From Chalciporus piperatus (Eukaryota; Basidiomycota; Agaricomycetes; Boletales; Boletaceae): a stretch of 64,000 nucleotides of DNA. Under the pieces are notes generated by a model. That model was not told the DNA's origin. It made no database searches and worked only from the letters and a program-made list of their open reading frames with translations. The stretch covers positions 1 through 64,000 of the forward strand of contig JBBPTG010000123.1 in assembly GCA_038093975.1 (NCBI GenBank), read 5' to 3'. Positions 1 to 10,288 of this stretch are shown in pieces. A program made the translations under genes and the position numbers. Numbering within the stretch: position 1 is the first letter of the stretch; each line of letters opens with the position of its first letter.

Positions 1-430
1 CCATTCCTACACATTGACACTGATTGCATCGGCCCATTCCTACGCATTGAGCCTCAATGCATCGGCCCATCCCTACACATTGAGGCTCCATGCATCGGCC
101 CATTCCTACGCATTGAGGCTCAACCCATCGCCCCATTCCTACACATTGACACTGATTGCATCGGCCCATTCCTACGCATTGAGCCTCAATGCATCGGCTC
201 ATCCCTACACATTGAGGCTCCATGCATCGGCCCATTCCCACGCATTGAGGCTCAACCCATCGGCCCATTCCTACACATTGACACTGATTGCATCGACCCA
301 TCCCTACGCATTGAGGCTCCATGCATCGGCCCATCCCTACACATTGAGGCTCAACCCATTGGCCCATCCCTACACATTGAGGCTCAACCCATTGGCCCAT
401 TCCTACACATTGAGGCTCATCCCTATTCTC
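1..430 (+). repeat. 33-bp minisatellite, about 13 units
   Basis: Thirteen or so imperfect 33-bp units of the form cattcctacacattgag followed by a variable tgcatcgg or acccatcgg part. Because 33 is a multiple of three and no unit carries a stop in one frame, the block reads as an 11-residue peptide repeat (SAHPYTLRLNP type). I regard that reading frame as a by-product of the period rather than a gene. The same satellite occurs in reverse orientation at about 5092-5312. Confidence 0.95.
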
Positions 431-848
431 TATGGGCCGAACCCTGATGCAGGCAGGACTGGGTGATTAGCACCAGTCGGCTAGGTCCTACCTCATGGAA
501 CCTTTGTGTTGGCCATTCCCATTGCCAGGGCACAATGGTACATTGGCTGATCCCTACTCTACGTGTACATTCTATTACTAGCCGATCCCTAACCTAGGTG
601 ATCATACACCAGCGGCCAATCGTTAGCCGGCCAGTAGAGCACGGCCTAATTGGTGATCAGCTGGCCCTGGATCAGGGTACAAATGGACTACGCTATGTGC
701 CGCCCAACCCAAACATCCTCAATGCACATTAGCAAGTCAGTAAGTCATTTGCTGCACTATCATAGGTGGACGACGAACCATTTCACAGCTTCATCTCCGC
801 CCAATACCTTTCGGTAACAAGTGAGCTGTCAAGCTGTCAACCGTACAT
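431..848. other. Non-coding spacer
   Basis: No convincing coding sequence, RNA gene or repeat seen. It lies between the minisatellite and the left end of the first TIR element. Confidence 0.5.
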
Positions 849-955
849 CAGGAAAAACACCCTATGCCATAGATGGCTATAGGTTGCTATTTGTGCACAT
901 ATGATGCACAAAGTGCTATATAGGCTACTATGGTGCCATTTGATGCTATATGAGT

Positions 956-1200
956 CTATTTCTGATGTACAAAATTATCAAACTTGCATTTGAAAAACCT
1001 GTTAAAAGGGTAACAAAGTGTATAGGAAATATGTGTAATAAAGTGTACAAAAAAGCGGACTAAAAGTGTAGTTACAAGTGTGGGAAAGTCATTAGGATTG
1101 AGTGTAGCTAAAGTGTACAAAAAAGCATAGTCAAGTGTAGTCAATAGTGTGGGAAAATATATGGAAATAGTGTACAAAAAAGTGTACAAAAGTGTAGCCT
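956..1200 (+). repeat. Subterminal gtgtac repeats of element A
   Basis: Degenerate short repeats such as gtgtacaaaaaag and aaagtgtagt, repeated many times. The same sequence type occurs at 18430-18800 and, inverted, at 50790-51260, always between a TIR and the palindromic GTCAC block. Subterminal repeats of this kind are common transposase-binding regions in DNA transposons; binding here is inferred. Confidence 0.75.
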
Positions 1201-1241
1201 TATTTCTCTAATGCTTAGACTTAGAAAAATTCATGCAAGCA

Positions 1242-1253
1242 GGTCACATGACC
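1242..1253. promoter_or_regulatory. Palindromic GGTCACATGACC block
   Basis: A 12-bp perfect palindrome embedded in a longer block shared by all four hairpin-bearing elements (aagcaggtcacatgaccatg here). Other copies: 10277-10288, 18855-18866, 50736-50747. The core is an E-box-like CANNTG site (CACGTG in two copies, CATGTG/CACATG in the others). Confidence 0.6.
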
Positions 1254-1339
1254 ATGTTGAACTTGACACGCCCACATTGTTTTGAGTTTCTTAGTACTAC
1301 TACTATCTAACATTCTATCCTATCTCACTCTACAGTACA

Positions 1340-1900
1340 GCTACAGCAACATAGCCGGCATGGGCTCAACAGCCTGGTGGCATTACAAGGTAAGTGCGCT
1401 CACCTCTTAATGTGCTATGTAGTGTCTTTCCCAATAAGGAAATTGCGTATTTACGCAATTTCCTTATTGGGAAAGACAAGCATTGCATATTTTACTCACT
1501 TTTTTAACCCAACCGCTCACCTTGTCATCCCACCACCACTACTTCAACTCCAACACAACAACAAAGCTGGTGAGGGCTCAATAGTCCCACCGGCACTCAA
1601 AGGTAAGTATTTACTCACCCACCAACTCACTTGCTCATCACAACCAGCACTGTATGGGCTCTTTGCTCCACCATCACCCCCTACCTCAAATTCAACCCTG
1701 CCGGTGCTCAAAGGTGAATATTTGCTCACCCACCAACTCACCCGCTCACCAACTCACCCGCTCATCACAGACACAGCCGCACAGGCTTTTTGCCCCACCA
1801 CCACCTCTGACAATACCTCAACACGTCAACAACGCCGGTGTGGGCTCAACAGCCCCACCAACAGTAAATAGTGAGTTTTACTTACCCGCTATCACTGTCA
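1340..1900 (+). repeat. Hairpin-unit array, left part (about 3 units)
   Basis: Units contain the core GGGCTCAACAGCC flanked by complementary GCCGGC-type arms, so each can fold as a stem with a CAAC loop (cores near 1363, 1569 with variant TAGTCC, and 1840). Each core is followed by a splice-donor-like ggtaagt or ggtgaat and a pyrimidine/CAC-rich stretch. The array is interrupted at 1914 by the nested Plavaka element and resumes at 3780. Confidence 0.8.
1424..1477. repeat. 54-bp perfect hairpin
   Basis: Positions 1424-1449 are the exact reverse complement of 1452-1477 (26-bp stem, 2-nt loop), beginning gtctttcccaataagg. Palindromes of different sequence are found in elements E (10163-10202) and D (50611-50690). 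Confidence 0.97.
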
Positions 1901-2047
1901 CTTACCTCACCATCAGGAAAAATACCCTATGCCATAGTTGGCCATATGTGCAGCCATGGCACACATTGGACATATTTGTGCTATAAGTTGCACATATGGC
2001 ACTATATGGGCTATTTATTGCTATAGTACACAATGCTACTGATATAT

Positions 2048-3440
2048 CTAGTACAATGTTTGATAGGCGTACTTACTAGACCAGTTATTAAGGATAAAAT
2101 GTGTACAACTGTCCAATACATTACCGGAAGTCCAGGTTGACTCCCAATCTGAGGATGGAGAAGCTACTAGGGGAATTAACTGACAGCTTTGTCGTATGGT
2201 TCTAAGGGAAACTATATCTCCCTGAACAATGGGGTGCTGATAAGAAGAGAAATTGGAGCCTGGCGGTTTGGTGACTGTATACATGTTGTGATACTTGCCT
2301 GTAGAAGCGGAGAGTTTATACCATTCGACGTAAGCCAAAGGATCCTTGGGCCAGTTTTCCGGCGACTGGGTCAGGAGCGAAAGGGAGGAGGGTAGTTTGA
2401 AGATTGCCCTCAGGCGTCCTATTCTCATCCCTATCGCTCAAAGTCAGCATTTAGAATTGTAAATTGAAAGGAAACTTACCTTGTAATCCAGCAGTCTCCG
2501 CATCTCCCCGATAAGCCACGGCCACAGTGTCAAATCTGCCTGGCTTGGCCTTGATGGAGTCTATCCCCTCCTGGCCATCTACGTCATTGCCCAAGATATC
2601 CAATGCAAACTTGCATGAATGCCAGACGTCAACTTTGTCAAAGGGAAGGTGGGTATAGGGAATTGCAGCATGTGGGTTATTTTCGCCAGTGGGCAAGAGA
2701 GAGTTGAGGTAGTTGCGGAGGTGATGGCTGAATGAGGGAGCATTGTGGTTTTTTTGAATACTGGCGATGGTCTGACCAGAGACAGCGGGTTGTCGTGCTA
2801 TCGCCAGGCCTGTGAGACGGGATCTCGAGTTGGCCGGCTCCTCATCTCCTTCTTCATTGTCGTCCTCTGTTCTGTAATCCACATAGCTTTGAAACAAACT
2901 GATCTTCTCCTGGCGCTCCAGCCAGCGCGTCATCTGGGGAACTTCATTTCTGAAGTTAGAGGCGCGCCAGCCTTCCTTGGCCATGTCGATATGGAAACGC
3001 TCGAAGGCCTCAGTGTTGTAGTTGTCGGTAGTGCCGAAGTTGCGAATAGACTCGGCGTAATGGACGAGCGAGTGAAACTTGGGAATGTTGAAATGGTCTC
3101 TGATACCGAGTTGATTAGAGAGGAAGATAGACTTGTTTTTGTGAAACAGATCTAGTGAGTCCTCCATCCACTGCAAGGAATCGTCGTCGTGGGTGGGGTA
3201 CTGAGCAAGATAGATAAAGTCGAGGAGAGCACGGTAGCAGGTCAGAACCTGAGAGGGAACTTTACCGACCAGGCACCCCAGCAAGATGCGTGCCATGTCT
3301 TTTCTTTCCTTGCCGGCGATCTGTGAAAGTTTGGACCATCCGGAGTGAAAGTGGCGAACACCAAAGCAGGGGGGGAGGGTCCGAACACGCTGGTCCAGCT
3401 CACGGGTCTCCATGAGGCTCGTGCACCAGAGCGTAATTAG
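2048..3440 (-). pseudogene. Plavaka-family transposase, C-terminal part
   Basis: Two exons, 3440-2481 and 2430-2048, separated by a 50-bp intron (2431-2480; gtaagt donor, ctgac branch-like site, gatag acceptor). Recognisable motifs in order are LPPCFGVRHFHSGWS, RKDMARILLGC, LLDFIYLAQYPTHDD, IPKFHSLVHYAESIRNFGTT and NTEAFERFHIDMAKEGWRAS, which match my memory of Plavaka transposases of agaricomycetes, followed by DPLAYVEWYKLS near the C-terminus. The family normally has about 900-1000 residues with an N-terminal C2H2 finger and RNase H-like catalytic acidic residues upstream; that half is absent. Reading upstream of about 3440 runs into the element terminus. It probably cannot act alone. Confidence 0.85.
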
Positions 3441-3489
3441 CACCGAATTCAGCCTGAAGTATTTTAACTCAAGTGTGATATTTTGACAT

Positions 3490-3775
3490 AAAGAGTGAAA
3501 AATGGCGCCATATGGAAAAGCCCTCAGTTGTTTTTTCACTTTTCCATTTGGTGCACATTGTGCACATATAGCTTATATTGATAGAGGCCTTTTACATGTC
3601 TACAGGCCCTGCTATATGTTGCAATTTGGTGCTATTTGTATGCTATATGATGCACTATAGTTGGGTACTTTTCCCTTTTTGCCATATGGCCCATAGTGCA
3701 CAAATAACATCAAATAGCATCATATAGCAACAAATATTGCCATATGGTGACATATGGCATAAGTCATTTTTCCTG
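3490..3775. repeat. Right-terminal repeat, copy 1
   Basis: About 285 bp, nearly identical (roughly 94% by eye) to 4803-5087. This is the right end of the nested element; the second copy is the right end of element A, so host and guest belong to closely related subfamilies. Confidence 0.9.
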
Positions 3776-3779
3776 ATGA

Positions 3780-4740
3780 CCAACAGCCTCTCAGGCTGTT
3801 TCCCCCAGCAGTAGTACCAGCACCAGCATCACCACCTCAGCCCCACCTTCAATATCAACTTGAACCACACAGCCGGCGAGGGTTCAAAAGCCCTGCTGGC
3901 CTCACTAGGTGAGTCTCGTTCAACTTCACCCACCATCACCACCACTCACCTCACTACTAGCCGCTCAGGCTGTCTGCCCCACCATCATCTCTCACCTAGT
4001 ACAGCTCAACATTGAGATGAAAACAATGGCTGGTGTGGGTTCAACAGCCCTGCTGGCACTAACAGGTAAGTTTTTTCCTACCTACAAGCCAAACCGCTCA
4101 CTCTGCGCACAGCGACTCACTGTTCGCCCCCACCACCACCTCCATCTCAACCCCGAGACAAAACCAATGGCAACCAATGGCCGGTAAGGGCTCAACAGCC
4201 CCGCTGGCCTCATAAGGTGTGTGTTTATTGTCCAACATACTAATCATTTTCCTCATGAATGCCTGCTCAAGCGGTTCACCCCACCACCACCTCAACCTCA
4301 ACACCAAAACATGGCCGGCGTGGGCTCAACAGCCCCGCCGGCATCACCAGGTTCGTTTTTCCTCACCCGCCACCACCACCTCTCACATTATGTACAGCCG
4401 CTGGGGCTGTATGCACCACCACCACCTCCAAACCCTCAACTCAAACTCAATGGCCGGTGTGGGCTCAACAGCCCCGCCGGCATCACAACTCAGAGGTGTG
4501 TTTTTCCTCACCCACCACCACCACCTCTCACCTCGTACACAGCCGCTCACCACCATCTCCCACCTCAACCTCGACAGTGAAAACATGGCCAGCATGGCTC
4601 AACAGCCTCAACAGCATCTAAAGGTATGTGTTCACATGCTCACACACCCATCCACCCAGCCACTTACTTCACACACAGCTGTGCAGTCCCTTTGCTCCAC
4701 CACCACTGGCATGAGCTCAACAGCTTTTTTTGCCTTGTAG
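3780..4740 (+). repeat. Hairpin-unit array, right part (about 7 units)
   Basis: Cores near 3880, 4036, 4187, 4320, 4458, 4595 and 4710 with a spacing of about 130-150 bp. The best units read GCCGGCGTGGGCTCAACAGC followed by CCCGCCGGC, a near-perfect 12-13 bp stem. A second, smaller palindrome ACAGCCGCTGGGGCTGT lies between cores (near 3783, 3958, 4392). Confidence 0.85.
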
Positions 4741-4802
4741 TATGTACTGTAGTAGTAATCATGTATAGTACACTTGAATATACTTTATTTCTATTTTTGC
4801 AC

Positions 4803-5087
4803 AAAGAGTGAAAAATGGCGCCATATGGAAAAGCCCCTGGTTGTTTTTCACTTTTCCATTTGGTGCACATTGTGCACATATAGCTTATATTGAAAGAGGC
4901 CTTTTACATGCCTAAAGGCCATGCTATATGGTGCACTTTGGTGCTATTTGTATGCCATATGTTGCACTATAGTTGGGTACTTTTCCCTTTTTGCCATATG
5001 GCCCATAGTGCACAAATAACATCAAATAGCAACAAATAGCAACAAATAATGCCATATGGTGACATATGGCATAGGTCATTTTTCCTG
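4803..5087. repeat. Right-terminal repeat, copy 2
   Basis: Right end of element A; see the copy at 3490-3775. Confidence 0.9.
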
Positions 5088-5091
5088 ATGA

Positions 5092-5312
5092 ATGTGTAGG
5101 AATGGGCCAATGGGTTGAGCCTCAATGCGTAGGAATGGGCCGATATACCTATTGTCACTAGGTAGGCATGGGCCGATGCAATCAGTGTCAATGTGTAGGG
5201 ATGGGCCAATGGGTAGACCCTCAATGCTTAGGAATGGGCCGATATTCCTATTGTCACTAGTTAGGGGTGGGCCGATGTAAAGTTAGTCCATTGGTAGGGA
5301 TAAGCCAATGCG
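5092..5312 (-). repeat. 33-bp minisatellite, inverted block
   Basis: Units aatgtgtaggaatgggcc and variants are the reverse complement of the satellite at 1-430, with greater divergence. Element A is therefore bracketed by the same satellite in opposite orientations. Confidence 0.85.
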
Positions 5313-5339
5313 ATCAGTGTCAATATTATATGGCCTACA

Positions 5340-6692
5340 CTACATTACATTCCTCAGCCTCTCCAACATGTCCATCTGACGTAGCAAAGAAATCATATGG
5401 AATATGTGTTGCCTACGAGTGTAGGCCAGAAATTCTAAGCATTCAAACATGATCCAAGATAGGGCCATCAGTGTGGCATCATCATTTCTGGCCTGTTCTT
5501 CGGCGGCTGATCCCTCCGGCAGCTGGTGTTCTCTGCGCAGCCCTTGGGCCAATTGTCTGTTGGCCCAGTTGATTGCTTGCTTCACTGGATTGTGGCCAAC
5601 GACGTTATCATCAATGTATTCCATGCCATGATCATGAAAAGCACTCACAGTGATTGAACGTCCCTGTGAATTGTGTATTTCCTGTCGCCATGTCCTCAGG
5701 ATTTCTACCTTGCCAGTCATGGGCTGCAATCCAATGAATTCTTCTGCCCTCATAGGATGCCACGAGGGACTTACACAGGTCCAGCTCATCCAGAAGTCTA
5801 TTTTCGTTTTCTCTCCGATCATTCGACGACATGATAGCTGGGATGTCAGCCGATGAAATATCCTGCTCATCAGCCTCGGCTGGATCACGGCCTGACAAGG
5901 TAAGAAAATGTGTCATGAAAGCCGCGTTGATAATCGATGAGTTCTGGGCCATTTCGGCCCACATCCTCTGGCTCCTGGTTTGATATGTTGCCCCTGATTC
6001 AGCTGACCTCTGTTGAAACCATTCGGCCACCCTTGCTGCGTCGGCACGGACCGTCCTGATATCCTCCTCTGAGCCATTACCCAAAAGAATGCAAACAGTT
6101 CTCTCGGCCGATACGATGTGATTCTACAAAGGCATTTTGGGGACCTCCAAAAACCAGCTCAACGGGAAGCCATCTCTGGGGCCATCTGCTGGCAAATCTT
6201 GCAGTGCATTTTCCCTGATATGACTGAACGTCTCTGTAACGGATTCATTGACCTCGGCTGTTCGGGCGATCAGGCCAACTTGCCAATGAACATCCATTGA
6301 AGGTCTTACCAGCAGCCGATGAATCCTGTTGCCTCAAAGGCGGCATACGGAATGTGAACTCTGTTCTTGGCATTCCTGCGGCCGTGCTATCTTCTGTCAA
6401 GGGAATGTCATCTGAATCCCTCCCAACATCTTCCTTGACATACCTGAAGAAGAATCACCACCTTCACTTTCAGAGATATCGGCTATAATTGGTTGTGAAT
6501 CCCTTGGAGAATCTGCAGACATCCCTGTGTCTGGGCCGGCCGATGATGATTCGCTTGAAGTTGCCATTCTCTCGTCTTCGCTGGATTCCGGCTCTGTGTC
6601 ATTGTCAAATCCTAAGTCACTCGGGGGTCAGTGTTCCTAAGATGATTTTCGGCTGACAACTTACCTGTGAATCTTACTTGCTTTGGTGCCAT
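5340..6692 (-). CDS. Gene Y: unknown multi-exon protein, copy 1
   Basis: Start at 6692 (MAPKQVRFT), then a 53-bp intron 6664-6612 (gtaagt/ttag), an acidic Ser-rich stretch (GFDNDTEPESSEDERM), and a longer body with VNESVTETFSHIRENALQDL and EEDIRTVRADAARVAEWF. A 45-bp intron (5708-5664; gtagaa/ttcacag) joins HDWQ to GRSITVSAFHDHGMEY; the protein ends LLRQMDMLERLRNVM. The exon structure around 6200-6450 is uncertain, with a stop or short intron near 6140. I do not recognise the family. Partial copies lie at 30150-30663 and 56853-57200. Substitutions between copies keep the reading frame over long stretches, which supports past coding. Shares a promoter region with gene X. Confidence 0.6.
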
Positions 6693-6990
6693 GTGGATGT
6701 TGCAAAATAGTAAAGGACAGACCGGGGGAGATAGAACCCATCGGCTGAGCCTAATCAGATCAATCGGATCAACAGCACCCGAGACTTCCAGTTTCCCACG
6801 TCACCTGCTCCCTATCAGAATTCAAGTACATTTCCAGCTCCGCTCACCCAACTTGGACAAACACATTATGTCACTTTCTATAGCTTTTATTCTCGGCTGT
6901 CACGCATCCACAACTGTTGAACACTTCATTTGATCTCGCCTCTCTAATACCCTGCTCATCACCTCCTCTCTACTTGCTATCCATCCCAAC
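6693..6990. promoter_or_regulatory. Shared divergent promoter region of genes Y and X
   Basis: The 298 bp between the two start codons is well conserved in the inverted copy at about 29852-30149, including the block tcactttctatagctttta, a possible TATA-like element. Conservation outside the coding part supports a regulatory role or a shared mobile unit. Confidence 0.5.
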
Positions 6991-7422
6991 ATGATGTCTG
7001 CTCAGAAAGCCAATGCCTCTGCTCAAGCTGTTGCAGAGTTCATCAAGATCACCATCGAGGCCATCATTCAAAGCGGCGAAGGCCGAGGGAGCTGCCTTTC
7101 AAGCTCGGAGTTGGAGGCTCGCAGCCAAGACTGGGAGAGGAGGTTGGATTCAATGAGGGCAGCACTGGTGCATCCAGACTACTTCCTCCTACCCTAACCT
7201 GTTCTCATCTTTCTCACTCCCCACAGCATCGTTTTTGCCCTATGGCTGAGGCTGCGACCATCATCCCTCCCATCATCATCACTGCGGACATCAGGATCCC
7301 CAGCCGCACCAACATCAACAGTTGGCCGGTATGGGAGTCCATCCTCCATCCTGGCGACTCCATAGAGTTCCACCATTGGTACCGGCCCTCTGAGGGCACT
7401 GACTCAACATCGCCCCCCCCGG

Positions 7423-8132
7423 TGTTATGATCACTACCCGCCCCTATCCTTTTTCCTTGTCTCCGTCTCTCCCCGAGTCCTTGCTTGACTTCCCCGAGTC
7501 CTTGCTATCACCTAGACGCTTGATCTACTTCATCGATCCCTTATCTGCACCCGGATCTCAGGTCTCAGCTCTAGCCCTTGGCTCATCTGCCTCGTGTCCC
7601 ACCTTGTGGACCCTCCAGTGACTCACCCGCCTCGTGTCCCGCCTCGTGCCCCACCTCGTGGGCCTTTCTCTGACTCATTCACCTCGTGTTCTCCGGACCT
7701 ATCTCATATCCGGTCAGCATTTCCTTTCTCTTTGTCATTCCTTTGTCATTCTGTCTTATGCCTCCATCTGATCATCGGATGTTCGTCATTTACCCTTAGT
7801 CTTCTCTTTCTCTTCTGGTTGCTTAGTCATCACCTTTGGAATCGTACTTAAGTCCCAGGTTCTCGCGCTATGACACTCTAACCTTGGGCTATCCGGTCAC
7901 CCGGCTACCCTACCCGGTCACCCAGCCTAGTGTCCTACCTAGCTATCTCTCTCTCTTTCCTAGTGTCCAAGCTCTCTATACAATCCATTCCTTGTTGCTA
8001 GATCTTGCCTAGAATCCCTGAGTCGTCGCTCTACTCTTGAGTGAGCGCTTGAGTCTTGTCTGGACATCCCAGCAAGCTCTCTCCTTGTTCCAACCGGGTC
8101 TACGTTTGGGCCTACCCGGCACACACGTAACA
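7423..8132 (+). mobile_element. Solo LTR with CCCGG target duplication
   Basis: 710 bp beginning TGTTATGATCACTACCCG and ending CACACACGTAACA, with inverted TGTTA/TAACA termini. It is flanked by CCCGG on both sides, so it is a solo LTR left by recombination inside exon 2 of gene X. A related, internally deleted copy lies at 57292-57906. Confidence 0.92.
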
Positions 8133-9184
8133 CCCGGTAATGCCGAGTTGCCCACAACCCTGCCTTCCACGACTACTCGCATCACCTCGCCGCCGCCAGC
8201 TCGTCAACCGAAGGGTAAACAGAGGGTGATTGCAGTCGAGTCAGATGAGGCCGAGGAGACAGAAGATCACCCAACAGAGCGGCCGGTCCCCTCAAAGTCC
8301 TCAAAGTCCTCGAGGCCTCGCCCGAAACAGACCGACATGTCAGCACCATCGGGCCCATCGCTTCCCTCCCTCCCTTCGATCGTCGTGGAGACTCAACGGA
8401 CACAACCGCAAGCACCCAAGCTGGCTCGTCTCCCACTCCCAACCCCAAAGACACCGTCTCGCCCCCGCCGCCACCTGCCCATGATGCAAACCAAGGCTCA
8501 ACAGGAACGGAACAAGGCCGAACGTGCCAAAAACGCTCAACCAGGCCTGTCCCGTCCCTGCCTTGGCTGCTGCCACCTCAGGCAGCGGCTCTCTTGTACC
8601 CCCTCCTCCGGAACGCTCTCCATGTGACCGGTGCGTCACCATGGGTCGGGAATGCATCCCGCATCCCCCTGGAGTGAGCCGGAATACCTGCATTCCCTGT
8701 TTTCAGGGAAAGCAGAAGTGTTCCCTCACAACTCATCAGGAAAAACCATTTCCCTATATAGAAGGGGTCTTATCTATATGGAGCTATAGTTGCTATAGGA
8801 CCTTTTATATTCCTATATATTATTCTGAAAGTGAGATAGAGCACTATAAAGTTCTATAGTATCTGTCATAGTACTATATATCATTTTGTAAGTGAGATAC
8901 GGTACTATAAAGTTCTATCATAACTACCATAAGGTCAAAAGACGAGGGTAGGGAATGGCACGGCCGCACAGGTACTCGGGTACAGGTTTTTACATTTCTG
9001 TTCGTAACGCACACATGCATTGTGTCATTTCTTGTCATCATTGCCAGTTGAGGTTGGGTGAAATAGTAGAATGAGATGATATTTCATATATACTAATGGC
9101 TAACTACGACAATATCTAATAAACAACACATCTGAGTCATCACCTCATCTCGCTGTTGTGTTGCTGTGCCGAAATAAGTCATTT

Positions 9185-9815
9185 GAGGTGTTGACAAGTT
9201 GCTCGGGTGTAGATGAGTTGTTTGAAGTGTCGGTGAGTTGTTCGGACTGCGGATTAGTCGTCTGAGGTGTTGGCGAGTCGCTCGGGGTGTCAGTGAGTTG
9301 TTTGGGCGGCAGATAGGTCGTGTGGGCTGCAGATCAGTCATTTGGGGAGTTGGTGAGCCGTTTGAGGTGCGAGTGCGTCGCTTGGGGTGTAAATGAGTTA
9401 GTTGGGGTGTAAACGAGTCGTTTGAGGTGTCCGTAAGTCGTTTGGACTGCGGATGAGTCGTCTGGGGTGTTAACAAGTTGTTTGAGGTGTAAACGAGTTG
9501 TTTGGGCTGCGGATAGGTCGTTTGGGCTGCGGATAAGTCGTGTGGGCTGCAGATCAGTCATTTGGGGAGTTGGTGAGCCGTTTGAGGTGCGAGTGGGTGT
9601 AAACGAGTCGTTTGAGGTGTCTGTGAGTCGTTTGGACCGCAGATGAGGTGTCTGGAGTTGTTTGGGCTGCGGATGGGTTGTTTGGGCTGCGGATGGGTCG
9701 TGTGGGCTGCAGATAAGTCGTTTGGGGCATTGGTGAGCCGTTTGAGGTGCGTTTGGACCGCGGATGAGTCGTCTGGGGTGTCAGCGAGTCGTTTGGGGTG
9801 TAAACAAGTCGTTTG
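9185..9815. repeat. 20-bp minisatellite, about 31 units
   Basis: Imperfect tandem 20-bp units such as agtcgtttgaggtgtccgta and agtcgtttgggctgcggata. On the minus strand this reads as a Thr/Pro/Asn-rich open frame, which follows from the repeat and I do not call it a gene. Confidence 0.93.
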
Positions 9816-10162
9816 TCCTCTCGACTTCAAGTTCTCGCTTGTTTGACTGTTTCTCATCGTCGCGGTCGTTCGTTTGGACTCGGAATGACTTGTGGAGGTT
9901 GGAAATGGGTGGGAAATGGTCTGAAGATGGTCTGGGTGAGTCGTTTTTGCTCGCGTATTGGACTGACCTGATCCTCGATCCCTCGGCTACAACCCAACCT
10001 CTTCGTTCCCACTCGCTCATTCCATCGTGTTTTCAGTGTCGTTCGGCACATTTCAGCAATCTGCGGGGTCCGTCGAGTCAATCTGGTGACTTGGTAGGGG
10101 TTTCTGGTGAGTCTGGTGGTCCGTGGGGTTCATTCAGCATGGTTGATGTTGTGTCCCTCTGG

Positions 10163-10202
10163 TGTGGGAAAGTGCTGCGGTATACCACAGTGCTTTCCCA
10201 CA
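10163..10202. repeat. 40-bp imperfect palindrome in element E
   Basis: Begins tgtgggaaagtgctgcggta and closes on ctttcccaca, with three mismatched positions between the arms. It sits just upstream of the GTCATGTGAC block. Confidence 0.85.
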
Positions 10203-10276
10203 GCCTTAGGAGAGCAAGCATGGTTAGTAAGTAACTAAGTTAGTAACCTTGAACTTCACGAAAATCCGCGCAAGCT

Positions 10277-10288
10277 GGTCATGTGACC
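10277..10288. promoter_or_regulatory. Palindromic GGTCATGTGACC block
   Basis: Element E copy of the block also seen at 1242, 18855 and 50736; the neighbouring bases aaaatccgcgcaagc are conserved too. Confidence 0.6.

Larger units (their letters stand above)
1914..3775 (-). mobile_element. Nested Plavaka (CACTA-like) element
   Basis: Ends CAGGAAAAATACCCTATGCC at 1914 and its inverted counterpart CAGGAAAAATGACTTATGCC ending at 3775, flanked by AT on both sides. It sits inside the hairpin array of element A: skipping it leaves a continuous array unit, which supports a 2-bp AT target duplication. It carries only the C-terminal part of a Plavaka transposase and is therefore internally deleted. 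Confidence 0.8.
849..5087. mobile_element. TIR element A (hairpin-array family), non-autonomous
   Basis: The left end is CAGGAAAAACACCCTATGCC at 849; the right end reads, on the other strand, CAGGAAAAATGACCTATGCC from 5087. Both termini are flanked by AT. Inside, in order: A/T-rich subterminal repeats (956-1200), a palindromic GGTCACATGACC block (1242), a 26-bp perfect hairpin (1424-1477), an array of hairpin-forming units, a nested Plavaka element (1914-3775), the rest of the array, and a right subterminal region. No ORF of its own is visible, so it probably depends on a transposase from elsewhere. Sharing its TIR with the nested Plavaka element suggests that family, which is inference. Confidence 0.8.

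Noticed and set aside
14..466. 150-residue open frame over the minisatellite
   Set aside because: It exists because the 33-bp unit is a multiple of three without stops; no start context, splice sites or family support a gene.
3770..4740. Hairpin array as a series of exons with real splice sites
   Set aside because: ggtgagt-like donors follow several cores, but acceptors and frames are inconsistent. Reported as repeats; splicing remains possible but unsupported.
9093..9857. Thr/Pro/Asn-rich minus-strand frames over the 20-bp satellite
   Set aside because: Frames are by-products of the repeat, and the composition simply cycles every three units.
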